Origin: Actinomortierella ambigua
Lineage: Eukaryota; Mortierellomycota; Mortierellomycetes; Mortierellales; Mortierellaceae
Assembly: GCA_016098155.1 (NCBI GenBank)
Contig: JAAAJB010000082.1
Span: forward strand, 7,096 to 71,095
Reading direction: 5' to 3'
Length of the DNA: 64,000 nt
In this document: piece by piece, positions 1 to 11,740 of the stretch
How the letters are laid out: each line of letters begins with the position of its first letter
Position numbering within the stretch: position 1 is the first letter of the stretch
Program-made: the position numbers and the translations under genes
The notes under the pieces: model-generated
The model's database searches: none
What the model saw: only the letters and a program-made list of their open reading frames with translations
What the model was told of the DNA's origin: nothing

Positions 1-27
1 CACACACACACACACACACACACACAC
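1..27. repeat. CA dinucleotide microsatellite
   Basis: An uninterrupted CA repeat opens the window and continues beyond its left edge. A degenerate CA/CG tract follows to about position 60. Bases 28-681 hold no convincing gene; they are the 3' flank of the DUF4112 gene on the minus strand, and the small plus-strand ORFs there look random. Confidence 0.95.
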
Positions 28-681
28 GCATGCACCCACATACACACACATATGTATACACTCCCTCCCTTTTCTATGTTACACTTTGACGCCATGTACA
101 TATTACTTGCTGCCGTTGTGTTCGATGAAGGAGAAACTGGAGAGAGGGATGTGTTCGAGAATAGTATCCTTCCAAACGGCTCAAACTTCACTGCACCATT
201 TACCTTGCAAGCTTGTCCTCTCTTTCACCGCTACTCTCTCATGTGCAAGTACTGTGATTTTCGAAAAGGCTATCTCGGCTAAGAGCACCTATCGTAAAGT
301 GCTGAATATTCAGCGCCTTCTCCCACTAGTTTACCAAGGGCTGGGATCGATCGAACCGATGCAGCCGCTCAGCGATCGGTCCAATGTTCTCCCTGTGTTT
401 CTTTGTTTACCTTTTTGTTGTTGTTTTTTACACTGGCTTGCAGGAGCTCAACCTTCCTCCAACAAGTCCTACTCATTGGCATCTTTTGAAATTCTCTCAG
501 ACAACGGTACAACATAAAATAGCAACGGCATTAACGACAAACAATAGCAACAACATCAGAAGTTCATTTCATTCTCCAGTAGAAATTTGCGGGTTCGGTG
601 AACATGAGCATCGACCATCGATTATGAAGGCAAATTTCGAGCACAATGTCAACAACGTCCTTCGAATACAGGTGCTTTTGA

Positions 682-3576
682 TCAAGGTAAGAAGGACAAG
701 TGGTAATGAACCTGATCTTGGATTTCTCCATCTCGATCGTTCTCATAGCCAGCAGACATATCATTACCACCGCTTTCGTCGTCAGCATCATTGCCTGAAC
801 CGCTGCTGCACACCTGGGCCACCCTGACTGCTTTTCGTTGCGCAAGGAAGTAGTCGCGGATAAGCAGAGAGGTGTGCCGATCGGTTTCATCGCCGTCGCC
901 ATATTCTTGCTCTTCTGCTTCCTCCTGTTGGTCGGTTCCACCCCAACCTTGTGGCCACATCAGCTCTGCCACAGGCTGCTGTGTCGCTGCTGGGGTTGTT
1001 ATCCAGCTTTGGCCATGAACTTCAAACTCGGCTTCGTCTTCGGTGCTCAAGAAAACGATACCCACGCCCGAGTCGTCACGGTCGAATACCATCGTCCCAT
1101 GTATGGACAGTGGTGGTGGTTCGTCATCCGAAGAGTCACCGTCAATGCTACCCTCCTCTACCGACGAGGACAACGCCACTGTCAAGGACGTCTGGACATC
1201 GAGCCTTGCCGGCAAAGACCCATTGTTTGCTGTAGCACTCGTGGTCTTGCCTGCAGGGTCACCCATCAAGATAGCTGCCGAGGAGAATGGCGATTTGTTC
1301 GAGTCGGGTCGATCGCCTCCGAGTGCGCAGGCGGCGATGGATAGGCACTCAAGAGATACGTTGTCGAGATCGGCAGGATTAGGGGCAGCAGAATCCAATA
1401 CTGATGGTGGTGATGGTAGTACCAGCTCAGGGGCCAAGATTGGGGACAACTGTAAGCAGGCATGGCCATCGCTCACATCCTGAGGGTTGTGGTGGTGGTG
1501 GACAGTGGCTTGTTCCGATCGACCTTCCTCCTCAGAAGCCTGGCCATCTTTTTTCGGGGCGATGATGGCGGAAGTATTGGTTGAATCTTCAAGTCGTCGT
1601 CGCCGGCGTCGTTGCTGTGCCTCCCCTTCGCTACCTAACGTGGTCATCTTCCTCTTTGCAACAAACTTCTTCGCTTTTGACTTCTTCAGGCGTACGCGCT
1701 TCGCCATCGCGATTTGGACTAGCATCTCGGCGTCGTCAACGCCGTTATTGCTACTCGTGTCCAGTTCGAGTTTGGGCAGTTTTCGCACGTTGCTATGCAC
1801 TGGGCGGTCACGGCCACTAGCGTGATTCGAGGTCACTGCATCATCTGTCTCCTGGGCGATGACGACGTCGTTGTCGACCGTGGGCTGGTGGAGACGTCCA
1901 TTTAAAAGGTCCGACGACAGCCCAAACTTCGGTTCCGGCTCAAGTCTGAGCTCGATCTCATCCGAGGTACGGCTCATTTGCTGAGGAGTGGTCAACAAAG
2001 CACGGGTAACTTCCAGTGGCTGCTCCTGTGTCTGTCGGGAGCCCCGGAACTCGTTCTGGCACATTATTTCGGCGTCATTTTTAATCTCGAGGGCCTCAAG
2101 ATCCACTGGTTCGACCCTGAGGCGCTGGCACATGGCCAGTTGGAAGCTTGACAGTTGGCTCACTACGTTCGAGTTGGCATTGGGGATCGGGATGACGGAA
2201 GATGGGAGTTCACCTTCGGCCTGTTGCCGCTTTAGGGCGTCCTGCATAGCGGCTTCCTGCCAATAAGAGGGGCGGTGATGTGGTGGTGGTGGCTGGCCAT
2301 CAGGCTCATGAGCGATAATTTCCGCATTTGCTGGATAGCCTGCGTGGCAGCTGGCGCTGTGGTTGTTGTTGTGGTTGTTGTTGCTGTGGTGATTGTTGAC
2401 CCCAGGCTGATCAGCAATGGCGGTGGTGGCTGCTGCATGAGGGATGCCAAGATCGAGTAGGTTGGGCGCCTGAAAGGCTAAATGGCAAGAGAAATAATCC
2501 ATTCCGTTCTGTGCAGCCAGATCAATCTGCTCGAAATAGGCTAGCCAGCGCTTCTCTTTCGGCAGTGGTCCTGTAGGAGCGTACATGTACCTGGCAATGA
2601 CGCCGCCGGTCGGGCCTGTGAACGCTCGGTGGACAGGTGGAATGGCAGACACGGATGAGGACGAGGAAGGGCCGGCCATTAAAACGTGTGATAGCCCTCT
2701 CTTATCGCCAAAAGTGCCGTAGCCATCAAGCTGTACAAGGTTGTCCGGCGTCAGAAGAGGTGTCACTGAATCTTGAACATTCGTACCAGGAACAACATGA
2801 CCTTGGTTCAGAAAAATCACAGGATGGGTATATCGCATCGAAGCGGCCATGCATTCAAAGTCATGAATCGTCCTCTGAGCTCTCATGATCATCATGAGGT
2901 TGCCGACCCAGAAAAAGTCGAGCGCGTCGCCCACGATGGGCATCAGTCCAAGCTGCACCACAGATAAAAGAACAATAGGTTATAAAGGAAGTGAGTAGGG
3001 TAGCACAGATTCAGGTTGTCTATCAGTGTGTGGACACCTATTGCAATATATCTTCTACGCATCGCCGGATTTTTGGTCAGAATCAAAGAGCAGAACGGGA
3101 AGAGCAAAGCGAGAGGGAGCCTTACGATGAAGTCGATGATGATGCACTTCCACATGTACTCTTTAAGTGGCTGAGAGAACTCTTGCGGAAGAGGTATGGT
3201 GGCGAGAGGCACATAGATCAAGTGGATGGATAGGAGCAGTCCAATCACGTCTCCCAGAACAGGGATCAGACCTAGCATTGGCAAGCCATCAAAGATAAGA
3301 CATTGTTAGCCCTTCGCTGCCATTTTTGCGATGAAAGACAAGGTGTCCCGCCAGTTGTGTCGTACCCAATAGAGCGTCGATTCCAAAGGCTAACGGTCCA
3401 AGCTGAAACTTGCTGTCAAGCAAGCGAGCGCTGTGGCGAACTCTGCCAAACACCTTATAGCACTCAAAGATTTCGTCATCATAAGGGCTGCTACAGTCGG
3501 ATAGCCTGGCACTTTGAGCTCTTTCTGGAACAGGAGATCTGACCTCCTCGACAGATGTGGAATGCTGAAAGGACAT
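682..3576 (-). CDS. DUF4112-domain membrane protein with long disordered tail
   Basis: Three exons are inferred: 3366-3576, 3126-3271 and 682-2952, giving about 875 residues. The DUF4112 signature is rebuilt across the junctions: LDSKFQLGPLAFGIDALLG at the end of exon 1, then LIPVLGDVIGLLLS in exon 2, then GLMPIVGDALDFFWVGN at the start of exon 3. These are the paired G-x-x-P-x-x-G-D hydrophobic segments of the family, probably membrane-embedded. From about residue 170 the protein is low-complexity: Asn/His runs, a basic stretch with KKSKAKKFVAKRK and RRRRRR that could be a nuclear localisation signal, and acidic patches near the C-terminus. The function of DUF4112 is unknown. The tail has the same frame throughout and no visible intron, but its exact end is not supported by similarity. 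Confidence 0.8.
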
Positions 3577-4048
3577 GCGTGAGCTGCTGGGTTCCTGAGA
3601 TTGGGGATAAGGCTAATGATTGTGGGGATCTGTGGTGGAGACTGGGAATATGCGTGCAGAATGACAAGGCAGACGAAAGGAGAAAATCCTATTGCAAGTT
3701 CTTTAAATACTTTTCCCTTCTCTTAGCCTTTTGTGCTCCTTTTTTCCCTCTCGCTTTCTATTCGCTTATCCTGCCAGATTCATCTACTTGTACAAGCGGT
3801 GTTAAGCGATGCACTCGATTCGATAGCTTTCCATCCATCGCGCGTGACCCTCGCCGAATTTGCTCCGCTATGTAGATCCATCATTGAGCGAAGGCGACAT
3901 GGACACGGATGGTGAAGATTAGAACTGTCAAACTCGGCAACCTATCACTGTCGAGCATGAGATCAATGCAGCCTGGACGTTTGTAGGTGCTAATACTTTC
4001 CACGTCCTCAGAGTTCCTGAGTAAGAGCACCTTGTCTGGGCATCATAT
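3577..4048. other. Intergenic, promoter side of the DUF4112 gene
   Basis: The stretch lies between the start of the DUF4112 gene and the 3' end of the DUF455 gene, both on the minus strand. It should carry the DUF4112 promoter and the DUF455 polyadenylation region. I see no coding potential and no recognisable element beyond pyrimidine-rich tracts. Confidence 0.5.
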
Positions 4049-5830
4049 TTATTTGAAATCTTCTGCATCACCAGGAGCTTGTGGCAAGGCTTCTGCCAGA
4101 TCTTTCAAGGTCATGGAAGGCGTGGGCTTTGGCTTCTCTGTCGCATCCACACTCTTGCTCTTATCTTTATCTTTCACAGCATGTCTCCTTCCGGTGACGG
4201 GCCTAAACCCTGTCCGCTCGCGAACGACAACCAAAGGCTCGTACCACCCTCTGGTCATACCACCTTTACTACGATCCAAGGTATTGAACGGTGGCTTGAG
4301 GGCCCCTTTGAAGAACTGAACCACAATCTCCTGGAACCGCTTTCTCCGCTGAGCCTCCACAGGATCAACTTGGGCCTCAGTACCGTCATCATTAACAGGC
4401 GGCTGAGCCACCTGTCGGAACTCGTAGAGTTCACCATTTCCATCTTCGTCAATGTCCTGGGCCAGTTTGCCGATCCCCTCATGCTTCATCAGCAAGTAAC
4501 AAAACCAGCGGTGGCCAATCTGAACGTGGACAACTTCATCCGCGTGAACGAGCTCCAGCATACGCGCCGAGACAACGTCGCCACTTTTGTCGAACCGAGC
4601 AATTGTCGAAGGGTTGACGTCAAGACCACGCGCCTCGTGCACCATGTGGACGACCGCCATACGCGCCAACATGGAATGGGCTGTGTCCAGGACCGAGTCC
4701 CAGATACTAGCATGGACCGGCAGGTCGCCGTAGTGAGCACCAAGGTCTTCTAGTCGGTAATAGAACCACTTGAAGTGCTATTATCACCAATGTTATGATT
4801 TTGAAGATGAGGGAAAGAAAAGAGAAATGTAATCAATATTATGGGTTATGGACACTCCCTTTTGATCGTTTTCTCGGCCTATTTCTCACTTCAGATTTTC
4901 CGTTCTCCGTACCTTGGCTTCATCGCATGCCATTTGAATAAAGTCGTCAAAGAAGCGAATCGGCATACGATACTCCTTCGCCAGCTGTTCTCCGCTTGCA
5001 TCGGGGTCCACTTTTGTGCCAGAACTGGTAAGAGTATAGTATCCATAGGCCGCAATGTTGCACACCGATACATCAATCGCCCACGTTTCGACATTCGCCA
5101 GCGCTAATAAAGGGATCGGTCACAAACGTACATGTCAGTCCCGCTTGTATGCTCTTTCAAGTCATCCTCTCTATGATTTCTACTGCACTCCCTATTCCAT
5201 AAAACTCACAGTGAAGAATCGCAATGCGACTTGCTAAGAATGGAGTACAATTGGTTCAAAGAAAAAAAAAAGCGAGATAAGCCTCAACGTTGAATGATAA
5301 AACACACATGGAGACGCTGGCCGTCTTTGAAAAACCCCCTTGAAGTTGTATCTTGTATCTCCTTTCGACACCTTACCAATAGAACCTGCACGGCCAACCC
5401 TAACACCATGACCAGGCCGAACAATGTCAAGGTTATCTGGTCGAACGGGTTTTTCTGGCGCGATGGCTCGGCCAATCTCCATCATGCCTGGTCTTGGATT
5501 CGCGTCCTGTTATCAACTCGCGCCACCGAATATTCCCGTTAGTCAAACAGAAATATCACTGGTGCTGTCTGCCATGGAAGGTGAGGTGGTTGCACCAGAG
5601 AGTAGTGACCGACGTCCTCGCTGTCTTACCATGGATCGACTCCTTCGCCAGTCCTCGCCCAGGAGAAGAGTGAGGTTTGCCTTGTCGATGGGATCGACAG
5701 TGTTCATGATGTGCACACATCGCTCAGTCAATGAGTGGCATTCCTCGGGAAAGCTGACATTCCAAGCGCGACTGTTAGCCCTTTCGAGGTACTGGTTGGC
5801 ATCTGTTGCCTTCTCGTGAGATTCCGTCAT
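4049..5830 (-). CDS. DUF455 ferritin-like protein
   Basis: Five exons are inferred: 5630-5830, 5377-5476, 5210-5233 (a 24-nt micro-exon), 4913-5103 and 4049-4777, giving about 414 residues. The order of motifs follows the DUF455 family (HI_0077-like, ferritin superfamily): an N-terminal VDPIDKANLT segment, the linker PEKPVRPDNLDIVRPG, then SRIAILHSLANVETWAID, FFDDFIQMACDEAKHFKW, GDLPVHASIWDS, MLARMAVVHMVHEARGLDV and MLELVHADEVVHVQIGHRW. The repeated E and E-x-x-H residues (VETWAID, DEAKHF, HEARGLD, HADEVVH) are the expected carboxylate/His ligands of a di-metal centre. The C-terminus carries a lysine-rich extension. The reaction is unknown; a metal-dependent oxidoreductase is a guess from the fold. 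Family assignment is secure and the micro-exon is supported by exact phase. Confidence 0.85.
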
Positions 5831-6032
5831 TACTGCTCGCTGCTATGCTGGCTTGCTTGATTCCAAAATTGTCAGAGATGCTACTTTCAAAACCTCAGAG
5901 GACAAAAAAATATCTTGCAGCCAATCAAGAATGAGACTTTCCATGCTCCCCGCTCACCCGTTGTCAAACAAAAGGAAGTACAGATAAAAAAAAGACAATG
6001 TATTGTATTTAAACTATTCTTCTTCGCTCCTC

Positions 6033-7376
6033 TTAGGCCTCACCCAAGACCTTCTCCAACTCATCGAGCTCAGCCTTGGCCTTGAGGTACTTGGTCTCCG
6101 AATCCTCAAGCTTGACCTCAAGATTCTCGTTCTGGGTCTCCAGAGACTTGACCTTGCGGTTCAAGTCCTCAATCTGCAGCTCGAGATCGCGGGACCTAGA
6201 AGAGAAGGAGTAGATCACACATGAAGCGAACGAGGTGAGTGTGAGAAACTTTAAGAGTTGACTCCAATGGTAGATTTTAAAATAAAATCAGTGGATAGAG
6301 AAGCTGCATGGCACCCATGCATGACACAAGGTAGCTGAAAACACAAATTCCTGAAAAAAGAGCTCCTCTGGGGCTGGATCATTTTTGGAAAGAGCATGAG
6401 AGCTTGCAACAGGGCTCTCATTTCATACATGTATTTTTGTCTGCACTTTCCAAGATCCACTCCGGGGTCGTGGGGGGAGGAGGAAAGATGCCCTTCCTTC
6501 TACCCGCCAAAGCGCGTCCAATTCTGCTGCCAGTCTTGATGGTGTTTCATCCTTTTTCTGTCCAGAGCAAGCCATTCAAGAAATATAATGCGAGCAACGA
6601 CTTACTTGGTGGTAGACTCAGAGTGGCCAGACTCGACCTTCTCAAGCTGAGACTCGAGAAGCTGGATACGGTTCTTGAGCGAGATCTCCTCCTGCTCCAG
6701 AGAAGCAACACGGGCCTCAGACTCCTTCAGCTTGTTGGCGGTCTCGTCGGCACGGGCCTGGGCAGCGTCAGCCTCAACGCGGAGAGCAGCGAGTTTCTAG
6801 TGAGAGGAGAAAACACAGCAAGCAGCAATCATGGAGGTTAGTTCAACGCTTTTAAAAGGAGACTTAAGCTGGGTCGTTAAAGAAGGGAAAGAGTTTAACA
6901 GGGTAGGGGGAAGAGATGTGGTACAAGACCGTGTTGAACAGAACAGGCCTAAACTCGTTCCACGCACAAGAAACCAAGCCAAGGCCACGCAAGCGAACAC
7001 GCCCCTGTGCACTGCCTCGTTATTGCCTCATCTCGCCAAGAAGCAAGATGAGCTGAGGGTATTCGCCTCATGCTTGTTACATCGTCCTTGTCCATCATCC
7101 CGTACAAGCCTGCGCGTGTTGCTGAGCAAGAGTAGTTGTTGGGCGGGGAGAAAGGGAGGCATCAATGTTGTCTCAACTACTCGTAGAAAGAGAACAGGGG
7201 AAGGGGGTCGTGGCCCCTGACAAAACAGCGCGTTGTTGTCCAAGACGATGGTAGATGAAGGGAAAAGACGCAGGAGATGACCCCCACCCCCTTCTTCCAC
7301 TATACGCGAGGTCTACAACATCAGCAGCAATAGAAGGTATAGGAGGAACGGCACTTACTTCCTTGAACTTATCCAT
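6033..7376 (-). CDS. Short tropomyosin
   Basis: Three exons are inferred: 7359-7376 (18 nt, MDKFKE), 6606-6796 and 6033-6195, giving 123 residues. The product is an unbroken heptad-type coiled coil starting MDKFKEKLAALRVEADAAQA and ending AKAELDELEKVLGEA, as expected for fungal tropomyosin, which polymerises head to tail along actin cables in the cytoplasm. Known fungal tropomyosins are about 161 residues (Cdc8, Tpm2) or 199 (Tpm1), so this one lacks roughly one 40-residue actin-binding period. The tiny first exon encoding only the first six residues and the 562-bp first intron are notable. Splice sites GTAAGT/CTAG and GTAAGT/CTAG are clear. I saw no missing exon in the introns, but an alternative one cannot be excluded. 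Confidence 0.85.
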
Positions 7377-7872
7377 TTGATGTGTGTGATGTGGGAAGGG
7401 AATAGGTGTTTGTAATGAGATGAAAGAGAAACATTCGCCCTCGTTATGACCCAAAATATCCCCGTTTTGCGGTGCCGCTCTCAACAGCCAATTAAGGGTA
7501 ATTTGCCTGCCACCACCACCACCACCATCACACCACCACAAACTCACTTGCACTCGACATGCATATCATATATCCTTCTGGGTTTGGGTGCAGCAATCCC
7601 CCTCCTCCCCCCCTCCACGTATCCAGCTTTCTCAATGCTCTCACATTTTCTTTCATTCATAAAGTATCGCGCGTGTGCTCTTTTTAGGTTGCTTTGCGTG
7701 TTTTTTATTGACAAGAATAGCGCCCCAAAATTAGCGGCTCCTTCCCTCCTCTTCTATGGTCCCCAAATGAATGGGAACCATGGTGGTAAAAAAAGAAAGA
7801 ACCCGGTTCACTGGAGATTGAATCTTGACAAAACTGGCGGAAAAATGGGTGGATGGTAGCACCGAGCCATTC
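7377..7872. other. Intergenic between tropomyosin and RPS12
   Basis: This holds the tropomyosin promoter and the 3' end of RPS12, both on the minus strand. It contains CAC-type triplet runs near 7510-7535 but nothing I recognise as a gene. Confidence 0.5.
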
Positions 7873-8486
7873 TTAACGAGTGCGGAAGTACTCCAGCAGA
7901 ACGTTCATGGCCTCGGACTCCTCACCGAAATCCTTGACAACAACGCACGAGCAGCCGACAACCTTGCGGGCGTTACCCTCACGGTCGATCTTGCAGAGAC
8001 CAGCCCACTCACCGAGCTTCTTGGCATCAGAGACCTTGATCAGGTTGATGTTGTGCTCAGCGCACAGAGCCTCGACGAGCTTGATGTACTCCTTCTCAGT
8101 GCAGGTCTCAACGAGGACAGCCATGTGGGCCTGGCGACTGTTGTTTATAGTTCACAGGTCAAGGGAAGGAGGAGAAACGCGTTTTAGTGATCAGGATAGG
8201 AATATATGTCCCCCAATGCATCATGCTGTTTGCTCGAGGAAATCAGGTTGTAGCGTCACGGCGGACTGCTGATCCGATCAGCACCAAGGTACCAACCACT
8301 TTCAATTGGTCAAACTTACCGGTCAAGAGCCTTGGCGCACTCACGGAGACCACGGGCAAGGCCATCGTGGACCAGGGAGCGCTTCAGGACATCCTGAAGA
8401 GCCTCCTCAACGGACATCTGGCCACGAGGAGCAGCGTCAGCGGCAACCTCGACCTCAACAGCGGCGGCATCTCTTTCTGCAGACAT
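7873..8486 (-). CDS. RPS12: 40S ribosomal protein S12 (eS12)
   Basis: Two exons are inferred: 8320-8486 and 7873-8137, giving 143 residues. The protein shows the eS12 landmarks: [66 protein letters not shown] and [15 protein letters not shown]. It is a component of the small ribosomal subunit head. The acidic, alanine-rich N-terminus ([17 protein letters not shown]) resembles fungal orthologues. The intron (GTAAG...ACAG) splits an arginine codon just before RQAH. The length matches the family. Confidence 0.97.
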
Positions 8487-11400
8487 TTTGATATTATTAG
8501 TTCTTGGGGGGTGTAGACGTCCTCGCTGGAAATGGAGTAACCACCACCGATAGCAAGATACACGTCATAGCAAGACAGGCCATGAGGGAGGGTTCGTCAA
8601 TAGACGGGTAAGAGAAAGGAGGTAGCAAAAAGTCAGTACGCTGGCGACTCAAACAGTGGGGAGAGGGGAATGAGGAGATGGGTCGTGATGCACTCGTTTT
8701 TTGAGGGCACACGTTTGTGGGTGGGGGTCGATAAAAATTCAATGGGCTGACACCCCCCCTTCCTCCTCGACAAACATCCAACCTTCAAGTATCCATCCAT
8801 CGACATATCGATCGGACCCATCAGCGACGACTGGGGGCAGGAAACGATATGGATGCCTCCTCGATGGATGTCGAGGAATATCCTGGGTTGACCGCACCCA
8901 TGGGTGCCTATCGATAGTCGATTCAAGGGCAGAGGAATGGTATCCAAGGGACAGAAACTGGCTCTCTACATCCCCCAACGCCCCTCCCCCTACTTTGGAG
9001 GGATCTGTTTCTGGTCCTCTGGAAAGTGATCGATTCTGCTGTGATGTGCATGCAACTGCCAACACAGGGTCATCTGCCCGTTCCTGCGCGATGAAAGACT
9101 TGGTCGATCACTCCCTCTCCCCTCTGCATAATGGCATTTTGATGGCATTACTCTGCGATCCTCGGCCCTCCCCGAAGATCTTGAATGAATGCAGATCTGA
9201 ATCACTCTTTTCCCCTAAAACTTACATGCGAGCGAAAGGGTCGTTCAATTTTCGCAGAACCACTTTCTTTTTGTCCAAGACCAGCCCTCGAAGCCACCCA
9301 AACTTCACAAACACACACAAATTTTGACTCTCCGACGGGTACCACTCTTTCTTTTTTCCGTCTGCCCTTCTTGCCGTTCCCCGTTACCTGTGTTCCCTTG
9401 CCCTGTTGGCCATGCAATCGGACTTGGCGCCCACTTCTAGCGGAAGGGGTCCGTCTCGCAGAAGAAACTAAACACTTATCGACGCAGTGGGCATGCCTTG
9501 ACCCGTACCCCAGATCAATCAAACTTGGTCTTGTCTTAAAGTAATGGGGGGAGGAGGGCTGGGGAGGGGGAGGGAACAACTTGGGCTCGTGTCAATTCTG
9601 GCTTCTCAGGGCAAGACGACACAGTGACATTATACATTGATCAACACGGGTCCCAGAGCAACAGGGCTGTTGTCCGACGTAGAAAAACATTGAATTTAAG
9701 CAACTGAGGCACGTAAACAATCCGCCGGCTGAGGAATGCGCAGGCCCAAAGTGGCCTCTGGTGTTGCTGTTGCTGGGCCTGTGCTCATTTTTTTTTTCTT
9801 CTTTTTAACGTGCACTAGACTTTCCCTGCCATCCTGCTCTCCAAGAATGAGAGACGTGCATGCGCTAAACGCCCTTTGGAGAAAACTGCTTGGCAAGCGC
9901 TCAGGCAGTTACTTAAATGTAGTCTCCACGAGTTGGTACTCTTTTGTATTGTACATACTGCTGCATGAGAGTAGTCTGCTGCTCAAGGTCAACCAAGGAC
10001 GATCAATCTTATGGAGGGAGGAGAAGGGAGGACTCACTCCTTACATCCCACCCCCACCCCTCTCCTCTCCCGCGCTTCCCACAGGGGTTCCCTTCCCCAG
10101 AACAAACTGTTTCTATGAGGTTACCAGGTTACAGTCCTTGACTTGCCTGGGAACTAATCATTGAAAAATAACGGCCAACCCTATAGGGCGAATCAGGGGT
10201 CTCGCGATAACGCCCTTCCCTTCCTCTTCTTCCTTCTCGATTCTTCGTTTTATGAAGGCGTGCCTTTGGTTCCACTCCTTCCTCCACATATATACCTTGA
10301 TGGGAGCCAATTGTCGTATCTGTTTTATATTGCCTATAAATGAGGCACAAGAGGTAGAAGATATAAGCTGAGAAAAGAAAAGGGAAACCTTGTCTCTGAA
10401 GACAACATACCTTCATCACAGGCAAATGAAAAACAGGGGGACCCAAACCGTGACGGCAGAACGGGATAGTTCCAGGTGGCAAAGAGGCTTACGTCTCACC
10501 CCACGCCCTGTCCCCGACATCTGTTCTGACCAGTTGGTGGAAGAACAAGCTTCATGGTTAGCGGAGCGAACGATAGCAACTCCCAATGTCTCAAACGAGC
10601 TGTCAAATAGAATTTTTTTTCTTGCTTTCGAAAAGAACCCCAGAACCCTTTCATCCTCTTCGCCGTTCTATCCCAGCTGGCGATCAGACTTCCACTTTCC
10701 CCCGACCTCTCTCTGCCTCTCTTCTTTCCCTTTTGTCGCAAAGATATATAAACCGTCGTTTGCCCAAAAACAATTCACCAGCGGCAACTCCAATCTCCCT
10801 CTCCACCCCACAAACGCTGCATGAAAAAACAATCAACAAACAAACAACCATTTCCACGCTAAACATTCGGATCAGAGACAATCCTGGTGTCCCATCACCC
10901 TTTCCCCCCTGTCCCCTCACCTATTCCTTTTTTTTTTCACCTCTGCGACTCTGGCAACACTGTTGGAGCCAAACCGGCACATACCTTTTTTTTCATTTTT
11001 AAGTGTCAAAGAGACCCTCCATTTTAAGCCCCAATATCGCAAAAGGCCGTCATCGCCCGCCCATTTGTAACTCTCCTCGAAGCCGCCCCTTCTTCAAAGC
11101 CTCGCCACATGAAGTTCAAGCGCACGCCGAAAGTAGTAGGTATGATGAGTGAGTGAGGATTGAGTTTCGCTGTCCACGATGGTTAGCGCGACATTTCAAC
11201 ACTAGTGCCAAAATGCACTGGCGCTAGTTACCCGGAGCGAACACAAACTTCCTGCCTTCAGAACGCAGGAATGGAAGGAACGGAGGACACACAAGGACCC
11301 CTGGGGAGGCTGCACCACCCTTGGATATAAATATGTTTGTCCATGCCCCGTAACTCCAATGCCCTCATCCTCATCCCCCAGCCCCCCCCCCTCTCTCTCT

Positions 11401-11740
11401 TTCTTCGCTCTCTCTGCCTCTTTCTCTCTCTGTCCCTCTGTATCTCTATCCACGCTTCTATCTGATCTACACTGCACCTCTTGCTTCCGCTCATTCCTTC
11501 TGACTTTGTGGTCCTTGTCACTCTGCATACGGCTGACAGCATTGCTCACCTAAAAAGGGCATCTTTCCAATGGATCGAGGGGGAGTTGCAAATTGAAACT
11601 TGTTTTTTAACGTACCTGAATATATCTTCCCACTTGATTCGGACCCCACCCTTCTTTTTTTTTCCCCCCCTTCCTCTGCCCTCTCTTGTTATCTTCGCCT
11701 TTGCCCCTCTTTCCTTGCTCGGCTTATCCGTGAATCACCC
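8487..11740. other. Long intergenic region without a convincing gene
   Basis: This 3.2-kb stretch separates the divergent RPS12 and MscS-like genes. ORFs here are short, overlap on both strands and lack family motifs. The segment 10500-11740 is strongly CT-rich and looks like a promoter and leader region. It holds a TATA-like box at 10745-10752, a short upstream ORF starting at 10820, and an ATG at 11109 followed after ten codons by GTATGA. The last could be a 5' exon of the MscS-like gene, but I could not find a matching in-frame acceptor. Confidence 0.45.
10745..10752 (+). promoter_or_regulatory. TATA-like box (TATATAAA)
   Basis: The sequence TATATAAA is followed by CT-rich DNA that runs toward the MscS-like gene. 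The box is about 1 kb before the chosen start at 11741, so a long leader or a 5' intron would be needed. The link is inferred from position only. Confidence 0.35.

Noticed and set aside
1487..1825. Ser/Arg-rich plus-strand ORF inside the DUF4112 gene
   Set aside because: It is the antisense of the long coding exon, with composition set by the complementary strand.
9736..10164. 142-residue plus-strand ORF in the long intergenic region
   Set aside because: It has a phenylalanine run from a T tract, proline runs from C tracts and no family motif. Overlapping ORFs exist on the other strand.
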